The notes below the pieces were generated by a model, which saw only the letters and a list, made by a program, of their open reading frames with translations, was not told the origin of the DNA and searched no databases. Of a stretch of 22,562 bases of DNA, positions 7,375-12,202 are shown one piece after another. Every line of letters begins with the position of its first letter. Position 1 is the stretch's first letter. The position numbers and the translations under genes are program-made. Source of the DNA: a virus; the IMG/VR virus record IMGVR_UViG_3300034061_000804, positions 1 through 22,562 of that record. One strand, 5' to 3'.

Positions 7375-7890
7375 ATGAACTACTTACTATCCGTTGAGAA
7401 TTTAAAGAAGCTCGGACTCATTCATGCGAATACCGACACAAAGATCCTTTCTGTTTGCATCAAGCGATCACAGGATATGCATCTTCAGCCAGCACTTGGA
7501 ACACCTTTGTACAAGGCTTTGCTTACTCGTGTTGAAACAAGTACATGGACTGCTGACTATCTTACGCTGATGAATGACTATGTGGTACCTTGTTTGGTAG
7601 CATTTGTTGACTATCGTGCTGCTGCCATGCTCAATGAGAAGCTAACCAATAAAGGAGTGGGCCGACAGGATGACGAGACTATGACTCCGAATACTGACAG
7701 CGATACAAACCATCTGAGAGACATGCTCAGAAAAGATGCGTATTTTTACAAGGAGAGATTGATCGGATTCTTAAAAGATGATAACGGAGTAAAGTATCCG
7801 GAATACATCATCTGTTGCGATGACAACGAATGCAATGAATCCGTGAAGAAAGATCACACAGGATACAAACCTTTTGGATGGATAGTATGA
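7375..7890 (+). CDS. Head-tail connector / head completion protein
   Basis: 171 residues, starting one base after the portal stop. It is alpha-helical in appearance, with VENLKKLGLIHANTDTKILSVCIKRSQDMHLQPALGTPLYKALLTRVE, a second helix block YLTLMNDYVVPCLVAFVDYRAAAMLNEKLTNKGVGRQD, and a C-terminal helix. 'I-x2-SQDMHLQPALGTPLY-LL' is a recognisable motif of connector proteins that follow the portal in Bacteroidota phages (DUF6712-like, recalled from memory). It would seat below the portal and close the head. The C-terminal part is Cys-containing (IICCDDNECNE). Its stop overlaps the ATG of the next small ORF (ATGA). Confidence 0.65.
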   Translation: MNYLLSVENLKKLGLIHANTDTKILSVCIKRSQDMHLQPALGTPLYKALLTRVETSTWTADYLTLMNDYVVPCLVAFVDYRAAAMLNEKLTNKGVGRQDDETMTPNTDSDTNHLRDMLRKDAYFYKERLIGFLKDDNGVKYPEYIICCDDNECNESVKKDHTGYKPFGWIV

Positions 7891-8012
7891 AGCAATTCAA
7901 AGCAAGCCGAAAACAGATCGATAAACTGAAAAAATACCTAAATGGAAAAGACACTAAACCAAATAATGTCAATGCTGGAGGAAATAGCAAACCAGCACAG
8001 GCAAATAAATGA
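7887..8012 (+). CDS. Small basic hypothetical protein (41 aa)
   Basis: 41 residues beginning MKQFKASRKQIDKLKKYLNG and ending in an Asn/Gly/Pro/Ala-rich tail. The first half is a basic amphipathic helix. The start overlaps the stop of the connector gene as ATGA, the coupling seen at many real gene junctions here, which is the main reason to accept it. It overlaps the next gene by 71 bases in another frame. No family is recognised. Confidence 0.4.
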   Translation: MKQFKASRKQIDKLKKYLNGKDTKPNNVNAGGNSKPAQANK

Positions 8013-8532
8013 GTTTTTTCAAGGTGATTTTTTAGATGCCATCTCCAGAGATGCTGCTCAGTACAAGCTGATGGTAGCATCATTGCAGCCTGGAGGCATG
8101 GGAGCAGGGTATGTTCGTGTGAATATCGTCATCACAATCTGTGATAAGTACAATCATTCAGAATATCGCCAGGTGAATGAGGTCTATTCAGACTGTTTGC
8201 TGATCTGTAACGACATTAAAACTACGTTGAATCAATATGTGTGGACTGAGTTCGCAGATGTCACCACAGAGATTGCTACGGATCCATTCATCAACAGAGG
8301 TCAGGACATGGTGGCAGGATGGACCATGCTCATAGGATTGAACGTATTTGATGATGAGAACTGGTGTGCTATCCCTTACGACAACTATGATTTTGAGAAT
8401 GGCACTCCAGGATCTACAGGTGACAACTGTGATCCTATTACCGAATACCATCTGTATGTGGATGGAGTTCTGGAGGAGACTTTCTTCCAGGCAACAAATG
8501 AAAACAATACTATCAATATAACACTAAGCTGA
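7942..8532 (+). CDS. Tail completion / tail terminator-like protein
   Basis: 196 residues. After an N-terminal helix (EKTLNQIMSMLEEIANQHRQINEFFQGDF) comes an alpha/beta body with YVRVNIVITICDKYN, a long helix SDCLLICNDIKTTLNQYVWTEFAD, and the strand pair GWTMLIGLNVFDDENWCAIPYDNYDF. This helix-and-sheet layout with a closing 'GWTM-IGLNVFDDENWC-IP' is that of the proteins that cap the tail tube next to the connector in many siphophages. Position after the connector and before the fibre gene agrees. The last 45 residues form an extra strand-rich tail. The start at 7942 lies in the preceding small ORF; ATG 7966 is an alternative. Function inferred from style and place. Confidence 0.5.
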   Translation: MEKTLNQIMSMLEEIANQHRQINEFFQGDFLDAISRDAAQYKLMVASLQPGGMGAGYVRVNIVITICDKYNHSEYRQVNEVYSDCLLICNDIKTTLNQYVWTEFADVTTEIATDPFINRGQDMVAGWTMLIGLNVFDDENWCAIPYDNYDFENGTPGSTGDNCDPITEYHLYVDGVLEETFFQATNENNTINITLS

Positions 8533-9212
8533 TGGCAATCACTGACATTAACATAACGACAAGCGGATACAAAACTGTTAAGGATGAAAGCACTGCGCTG
8601 ACTCAGAGATCCGTGTTGAAATTCGCAGGATCAGGAGTAACTGCTTCGGATACCGGAGGCGAGACTGTGGTCACTGTACCAGGATCACCAGCGACAACGA
8701 ACTACGGACTATTCGCACAGACTGCTAACAGCACTATAATTACTAACACTACTGTGGAAAGCAGTCTTATCAATGGCGGTGTGGGTACAATAACTATACC
8801 AGCAAATGGATTTCAAGTAGGTGATAGTTTTAGGGCTGTGTTTGGTGGTGTAATGAATGCTAATAACAATCAGAATATTACAATTAGAGTTAAAGCAGGA
8901 TCTATTGTTCTTTTGAATAGTGGTCCACAGAATCTAGGGAGTAGTGTTATTAATGATGTTTGGTCTTTAAATATTGATTTTACTATTAGAGCTATAGGAG
9001 CTGCTGGTGTAGCATCTATTGTAACTTTAGGTGCGTTTCATTATACAAAAACTAACAATGCTTCTGTGCAAGGATTTGGCTTTAACACAATAAATAATAC
9101 AACATTTGATACTACAATTTCTAATGCATTAAATGTAACAGCTCAATGGGGCAGTGCTTCTTCAGGAAACAATATATATTCTGACATATTCATACTCAAT
9201 AAGACATATTGA
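8532..9212 (+). CDS. Fibre-like / receptor-binding virion protein
   Basis: 226 residues. The N-terminus contains ALTQRSVLKFAGSGVTASDTGGETVVTVPG (residues 23-52), a beta motif found at the attachment end of virion fibres and decorations in Bacteroidota phages. The remainder is a Ser/Thr/Asn/Gly-rich beta domain ending NVTAQWGSASSGNNIYSDIFILNKTY, resembling a C-terminal beta-sandwich tip. There is no chaperone domain. From about 8740 to the stop the DNA becomes clearly more AT-rich with many AAT, TTT and ATT codons, unlike the N-terminal part, which suggests that the tip was exchanged by recombination. It would bind the host surface. Start overlaps the previous stop (TGATG). Confidence 0.55.
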   Translation: MAITDINITTSGYKTVKDESTALTQRSVLKFAGSGVTASDTGGETVVTVPGSPATTNYGLFAQTANSTIITNTTVESSLINGGVGTITIPANGFQVGDSFRAVFGGVMNANNNQNITIRVKAGSIVLLNSGPQNLGSSVINDVWSLNIDFTIRAIGAAGVASIVTLGAFHYTKTNNASVQGFGFNTINNTTFDTTISNALNVTAQWGSASSGNNIYSDIFILNKTY

Positions 9213-9238
9213 TTCGGAACATTTCAGCATAATAAGAT

Positions 9239-9508
9239 ATGGATCCAAAGAGTTTTTCAGACTACTATAAAAAGTACGGAAGCGGTTTCTTATTGTGGTG
9301 TGCGATATTTTTTTTATACACTGAGCTTTCATCCTACAAGGAGAAGGTAGTTAAAATTGAGGAGAAGCTATATGGTTGTCTTGAAAGATCTGCGTATCAG
9401 AATGCAGGAACGGAAACGGAAAAGGAAAGCCAAGAGGCTACGAAAATCTATGCTATTAAAACGGAAGAATATGACACTAAGAGAGAGATGGTCAGCGAAA
9501 ACTCCTGA
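9239..9508 (+). CDS. Small membrane-anchored coiled-coil protein of the lysis cassette
   Basis: 89 residues. A short N-terminal region (MDPKSFSDYYKKYG) is followed by one membrane segment (SGFLLWCAIFFLYTEL, about 15-30) and a charged helix rich in Glu and Lys to the end, typical of an N-anchored coiled coil. It directly precedes the holin-like and endolysin genes. It could be a holin partner or an inner-membrane spanin-like protein (Rz-type topology), but no family is recognised. Its 3' end overlaps the holin-like gene by 38 bases. Confidence 0.55.
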   Translation: MDPKSFSDYYKKYGSGFLLWCAIFFLYTELSSYKEKVVKIEEKLYGCLERSAYQNAGTETEKESQEATKIYAIKTEEYDTKREMVSENS

Positions 9509-9680
9509 TTTCTGGAAGAAAGTACAGAAGATCGGTATCGCATGTGGAGCTGTTGGTGCTGCAATCATTGCTGCCCCTATGGCATTGCCTGCTGCATTAG
9601 TAACTGCTGGAGGATATCTGATAGCTGTAGGTGGTGTGACTGCTACACTATCGCAACTAACGAAGGAAGATGCTAAGTAA
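9471..9680 (+). CDS. Holin-like two-TM protein
   Basis: 69 residues from ATG 9471, beginning MTLRERWSAKTPDFWKKVQK and followed by two hydrophobic Gly/Ala-rich segments (about 20-40 and 41-60) and a short polar end. 'WSAKTPDFWKKVQKIG' before the first segment is a recognisable opening of small putative holins next to endolysins in Bacteroidota phages. The same frame is open further upstream (to 9357), but that extension is only Arg/Lys-rich shadow of the preceding gene, so 9471 is preferred. It would permeabilise the inner membrane at lysis. Its stop overlaps the endolysin start by 11 bases. Confidence 0.65.
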   Translation: MTLRERWSAKTPDFWKKVQKIGIACGAVGAAIIAAPMALPAALVTAGGYLIAVGGVTATLSQLTKEDAK

Positions 9681-10128
9681 TCACGTTTCACTTGCTGAAT
9701 TCTGTCACTCAGATACTGCCAAGCGCAGAGGAATAGACAACACTATCAAGGATACTGCTCACCTGGCATCTGCAAAGCTGCTATGTGAGAAAGTATTCGA
9801 GCCTATCCGGGAACATTTCGGAGTTCCTATCCATATCAGCTCTGGGTACCGATCCGCAGCCTTGAATCGTGCGGTCAAGGGGAGCAGTTCCTCGCAACAT
9901 TGCAAGGGTGAAGCTATTGATATTGATGCTGATCGCTATGGAAAGGTGACCAATAAGGAAATTTTTGACTATATTCGTGAGCATCTTGATTGGGACCAGA
10001 TGATCTGGGAATTCGGGAATGATTCGCAGCCTGATTGGGTACATGTATCATTCAAGGCTAGAGGAAATAGAAAACAAATATTAAAAGCTATCAAAGAGGG
10101 ATCCTCTACAGAATACGTAAAATACTAA
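9670..10128 (+). CDS. Endolysin, peptidase M15 family (zinc D,D- or L,D-peptidase)
   Basis: 152 residues with the full set of M15-type motifs: SSGYRS (residues 57-62), the zinc ligands His77 (SSQHCKGEAIDID), Asp84 and His125 (WVHVSF), and the IWEFG strand (112-116). The N-terminus (LAEFCHSDTAKRRGIDN) is the usual opening of phage M15_3-type endolysins. It cleaves peptide crosslinks of peptidoglycan. No signal peptide is present, so it depends on the holin-like protein encoded just upstream. It is the last gene of the late operon here, followed by a terminator. Confidence 0.9.
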   Translation: MLSNHVSLAEFCHSDTAKRRGIDNTIKDTAHLASAKLLCEKVFEPIREHFGVPIHISSGYRSAALNRAVKGSSSSQHCKGEAIDIDADRYGKVTNKEIFDYIREHLDWDQMIWEFGNDSQPDWVHVSFKARGNRKQILKAIKEGSSTEYVKY

Positions 10129-10166
10129 CAAAGCTGATGTTGCCAAGCATTTGCGCTGTGTTTTAG

Positions 10167-10196
10167 AAGGGAATCAAACGAGGTTCCCTTTTTTTT
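10167..10196 (+). terminator. Intrinsic terminator closing the lysis operon
   Basis: Stem AAGGGAA (10167-10173) pairs with TTCCCTT (10184-10190) around a 10-base loop, followed by T's to 10196. It lies 38 bases after the endolysin stop and before an early-type promoter. Confidence 0.85.
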
Positions 10197-10219
10197 GTTG
10201 AAAAAAGTTTTAATAAATG

Positions 10220-10248
10220 TTTGTATAAATAAAAATATACTATATTTG
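10220..10248 (+). promoter_or_regulatory. Early-type promoter, Bacteroidota -33/-7
   Basis: TTTG (10220-10223), a 17-base spacer, and TATATTTG (10241-10248), a full match to TAnnTTTG. It sits in an AT-rich stretch after a terminator, and the ATG follows 21 bases after the -7 box. It drives the small-gene cluster. The leader carries AAAACACAGCA just before the start. Confidence 0.75.
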
Positions 10249-10269
10249 TAAACATAAAACACAGCAGAT

Positions 10270-10515
10270 ATGAACAAAATGACGGCAATCAAGGAGAGGG
10301 TAGAACGACTTTCCGAACTCGTAGAACTCATGGATGAGATTCAATCTGAAATCCAAGTAGAAAAACAACTGAAGGTGCTTTATGGCATGCACTGGGATCA
10401 GAAAAGGACCAAAGAACACAATGACCTGGTAGAAAGATTCAGCTTTCAATTAAAATCAAACTACAGAACATGCAAAGGAATATGCGAACAGATATCACAA
10501 GTAATAGATTTGTAA
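10270..10515 (+). CDS. Small hypothetical early protein (81 aa)
   Basis: 81 residues, mostly helical and charged: KERVERLSELVELMDEIQSEIQVEKQLKVL is a likely coiled coil, followed by an amphipathic end with NYRTCKGICEQISQ. It is the first gene behind the early-type promoter, a position that in phages often holds host-takeover proteins, but no family is recognised. The stop overlaps the next start as TAATG. Confidence 0.65.
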   Translation: MNKMTAIKERVERLSELVELMDEIQSEIQVEKQLKVLYGMHWDQKRTKEHNDLVERFSFQLKSNYRTCKGICEQISQVIDL

Positions 10516-10673
10516 TGTGTGAGGAATGCTCAGGACAGGGATACGTTGAGATCGGTCCCGATTGTGATCGCCCAGCATCAATGTGCTGCGGAGGATGCTA
10601 CAAGAAGGTTAAATGTGAAAAATGCAAAGGCAAAGGCTATGAAAAACAAGAAGCAAACAACGAAGGAGAATAA
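10515..10673 (+). CDS. Small zinc-finger protein, DnaJ-like CxxCxGxG repeats
   Basis: 52 residues with two copies of the DnaJ-type zinc motif: CEECSGQG near the N-terminus and CEKCKGKG near the C-terminus, with CCGGC between. They should bind one or two zinc ions. Without a J domain this is not a chaperone of the DnaJ type; such mini-proteins are common in phages and their role is unknown. The frame is open upstream to ATG 10470, but ATG 10515 overlaps the preceding stop (TAATG) and starts right at the first Cys motif, so it is preferred. Confidence 0.6.
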   Translation: MCEECSGQGYVEIGPDCDRPASMCCGGCYKKVKCEKCKGKGYEKQEANNEGE

Positions 10674-10782
10674 GTACATTCCATTCTCATTCCCAGTGAG
10701 ATCAAAGATCAGCTGGTGGAAGAAACAAGGATCGTTTAATGTGGAACTTTATATGGCTTTGTGCCAGGCTAAAAAAGACTAA
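10639..10782 (+). CDS. Small basic hypothetical protein (47 aa)
   Basis: 47 residues: a Lys-rich start (MKNKKQTTKENKY), then IPFSFPVRSKISWWKKQGSFNVELYMALCQAKKD, which reads as a real small domain. It overlaps the zinc-finger gene by 35 bases. The frame is also open upstream to 10519, but that part only mirrors the zinc-finger gene and has no separate character. No family recognised. Confidence 0.45.
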   Translation: MKNKKQTTKENKYIPFSFPVRSKISWWKKQGSFNVELYMALCQAKKD

Positions 10783-10784
10783 TC

Positions 10785-10940
10785 ATGAAGGATCTCATAG
10801 CACTATCAGCAATTCTCTTGGCCATCGTTATCGGATGCGGTTTCTGGTATCTGGTTTACACGTTTACCGGGTGGATCGGAGTGACTACCATCGTGATGAT
10901 ATTGATGTCAATACTAATCTTTTTATTCACAAGCAAATGA
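10785..10940 (+). CDS. 51-aa two-TM membrane protein (copy 1)
   Basis: 51 residues: MKDLIALSAILLAIVIG and a second hydrophobic segment from about 33 to 48, with GFWYLVYTFTG between. It starts 2 bases after the previous stop and its own stop overlaps the next start. It resembles the 51-residue protein at 16211-16366 in length, topology and several residues (G-x2-YL, ILMS), so the two look like duplicated copies. Function unknown; a holin-like, superinfection or membrane-anchor role is possible. Confidence 0.6.
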   Translation: MKDLIALSAILLAIVIGCGFWYLVYTFTGWIGVTTIVMILMSILIFLFTSK

Positions 10941-11080
10941 TGTGGAAAGTAACATACAAATTTAAGGGGCCATCAGGATGGCAGCTCGGATACAAAACAC
11001 TCAAGGCAAACAGCCCAGAGGATGCAATCAGATTGGCCGATATGTGGCCGAAATTAATTAAGAAAGTAGAGAGGATATGA
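10937..11080 (+). CDS. Small hypothetical protein (47 aa)
   Basis: 47 residues: MMWKVTYKFKGPSGWQLGYKTLKANSPEDAIRLADMWPKLIK and a short end. It reads as a beta-beta-alpha mini-domain. Two ATGs in a row (10937 and 10940) overlap the stop of the membrane protein. The upstream open frame back to 10739 is a shadow. No family is recognised. Confidence 0.55.
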   Translation: MMWKVTYKFKGPSGWQLGYKTLKANSPEDAIRLADMWPKLIKKVERI

Positions 11081-11280
11081 CACCGAAAGAGAAGGCACAA
11101 GACATCATTGATTCAATGATAAGGACAAAAGATCCTGATCACACATCATGCATTTGTTTTGAGATAGCAAAGAGATGCGCTTTGATTGCAGTTGATGGGA
11201 TATATAATTCAGGACTTTTAGTATTTGTAGATGATGAACAATACTGGCATGAGGTCAAACAAGAAATCGAACAGCTATGA
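11077..11280 (+). CDS. Small hypothetical phage protein
   Basis: 67 residues: MTPKEKAQDIIDSMIRTKDPDHTSCICFEIAKRCALIAVDGIYNS, then YWHEVKQEIEQL. The pattern MTPKEKA-x-DI, ALIAVD, YW-EVKQEIE-L is familiar from short proteins in Bacteroidota phages and prophages, but without known function. Two Cys (CIC) lie in the middle. ATGA overlaps link it to genes on both sides. Confidence 0.6.
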   Translation: MTPKEKAQDIIDSMIRTKDPDHTSCICFEIAKRCALIAVDGIYNSGLLVFVDDEQYWHEVKQEIEQL

Positions 11281-11711
11281 ATCCAAAAATAGACCTAATA
11301 AAACAACTGGCCAAGGATCACGGATTGATCACCACAAAGAGGTTCAGAGAGATTGTGTACAAGCGTTACTACCTTTACTCGGAGCTGCGGCCTTATTGCT
11401 CCCTTCAGCAGATCGGTGATATTTTTGAGAAGGATCATGCATCAGTATGTCATGGAATCAAAGCGCATCATGTTTGGATGAAAGCTAAGGATCATATGTA
11501 CATGCAAACCATCCGTGATCTATATGCTGCCATAAATCTGTACGACATGGAGCTGGAACTGAATCTCCAGGACAATCAGATCATGGTGCATACAGCAAAG
11601 ATTGCTAACAACATGGTGCATGTGGTCCTGCAATTTAGATCAATGGATCCTGAGAGATATCAGCAGCTCGATGGCCTGATGAGTATCAATGAATTCAAAC
11701 AGTTAATCTGA
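11277..11711 (+). CDS. DnaA domain-IV-like DNA-binding protein
   Basis: 144 residues. Residues 22-70 read like the C-terminal DNA-binding domain of DnaA: a helix REIVYKRYYLYSELRPYCSLQQIGDIF followed by EKDHASVCHGIKAHHVW, matching the 'IG--F-RDHSTV-HA' signature (DHASV at 53-57). DnaA domain IV binds 9-mer boxes at replication origins. There is no AAA+ ATPase domain, so the protein could only recognise DNA, perhaps at the repeat region 240 bases downstream (inference). The C-terminal 70 residues are helical with no recognised domain. Its stop overlaps the next start by one base. Confidence 0.65.
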   Translation: MNPKIDLIKQLAKDHGLITTKRFREIVYKRYYLYSELRPYCSLQQIGDIFEKDHASVCHGIKAHHVWMKAKDHMYMQTIRDLYAAINLYDMELELNLQDNQIMVHTAKIANNMVHVVLQFRSMDPERYQQLDGLMSINEFKQLI

Positions 11712-11983
11712 TGCCCAAATACCATATGAGAGAGAAATTAAGACGAATGAGCGTGATAGTTTACTGTCTGCAAGTAAGGCCGTACAAGCTCACCAGATTG
11801 CATGACAAGGTATGCCACATCACCGGGTATCCATACAGCCAGAGCATCATTGAAAAGGATATGTACTTGCTCAAGGAGGAATTCGATTGTCCTATCATCA
11901 GGACTGTGAACGGACTGTACATTGAGGAGCAATATGACTTCATGGCTAAGATTAAAGAGTGGATTGATCTGTATGTTGAATAG
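11711..11983 (+). CDS. Small winged-helix DNA-binding protein
   Basis: 90 residues, basic N-terminus. KLTRLHDKVCHITGYPYSQSIIEKDMYLLKEEFDCPIIRTVNGLYIEE has the pattern of a DeoR/WYL-type winged helix: a recognition helix (QSIIEKDMYLLKEEF) and a wing (IIRTVNGLYIE). It lies directly upstream of the repeat-containing non-coding region and is a candidate regulator of the promoter at 12177 (inference). ATG 11726 is an alternative start. Confidence 0.55.
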   Translation: MPKYHMREKLRRMSVIVYCLQVRPYKLTRLHDKVCHITGYPYSQSIIEKDMYLLKEEFDCPIIRTVNGLYIEEQYDFMAKIKEWIDLYVE

Positions 11984-11985
11984 CT

Positions 11986-12013
11986 GTGCACTCTGAATCG
12001 ATTCATAGGGCAC
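11986..12013. repeat. 28-base imperfect palindrome after the winged-helix gene
   Basis: Arms match symmetrically apart from two positions, around the perfect 12-bp core TGAATCGATTCA (11994-12005). It lies 2 bases after the stop of the winged-helix gene and is followed by TTTTAATAAA. It could act as a weak terminator hairpin, as an operator or as part of an origin. Confidence 0.6.
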
Positions 12014-12176
12014 TTTTAATAAATTCAAAAATGAGAATTAAAAAAAAATATTTTTTTTATTTTACTCTGCACTTTTAGTTCATAGTGCCTGTATCCCGCA
12101 TAAACACTGGGAAAATGGTATGAACTTGACGTTTATTTTGTGCATAGTTAGTTCACAGTAAGTGCACACTTTTTAG

Positions 12177-12184
12177 TATATTTG
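12177..12184 (+). promoter_or_regulatory. -7 box of the primase/helicase promoter
   Basis: TATATTTG fully matches TAnnTTTG. No TTG -33 element is seen 17-23 bases upstream; instead the repeat TTAGTTCACAGT and the TGTGCA/TGCACA inverted repeat occupy this space, which suggests control by an activator or repressor. ATG 12203 follows 18 bases later behind AAACACAGCA. Confidence 0.65.
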
Positions 12185-12202
12185 GAACCAAACACAGCAA
12201 AA

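Larger units (their letters stand above)
11984..12202 (+). other. Non-coding control region, candidate replication origin
   Basis: 219 bases without a gene between two replication-related genes. Contents: the 28-base palindrome (11986-12013); an A/T-only tract (12036-12064) holding the perfect 18-base palindrome A8TAT8 (12041-12058); GCACTTTTA twice (12010-12018, 12069-12077); a 12-base direct repeat TTAGTTCAyAGT (12075-12086, 12148-12159), 73 bases apart; inverted repeats GCACT/AGTGC (12069-12088) and TGTGCA/TGCACA (12139-12168); and a promoter -7 box (12177-12184). Repeats plus an easily melted tract next to a DnaA-like protein and a primase gene suggest an origin or a complex operator. Confidence 0.5.

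Noticed and set aside
10470-10514. Longer N-terminus of the zinc-finger protein
   Set aside because: It overlaps the previous gene and adds no recognisable sequence; ATG 10515 overlaps the upstream stop as TAATG.
10739-10936. N-terminal extension of the 47-residue protein ending at 11080
   Set aside because: The extension is an out-of-frame reading of the two-TM protein gene at 10785-10940, which itself is coupled by overlaps and has a clear membrane protein pattern.
12182-12202. TTG start of the primase/helicase
   Set aside because: It lies inside the -7 box TATATTTG and would place the start upstream of the mRNA 5' end; ATG 12203 is behind a normal leader.
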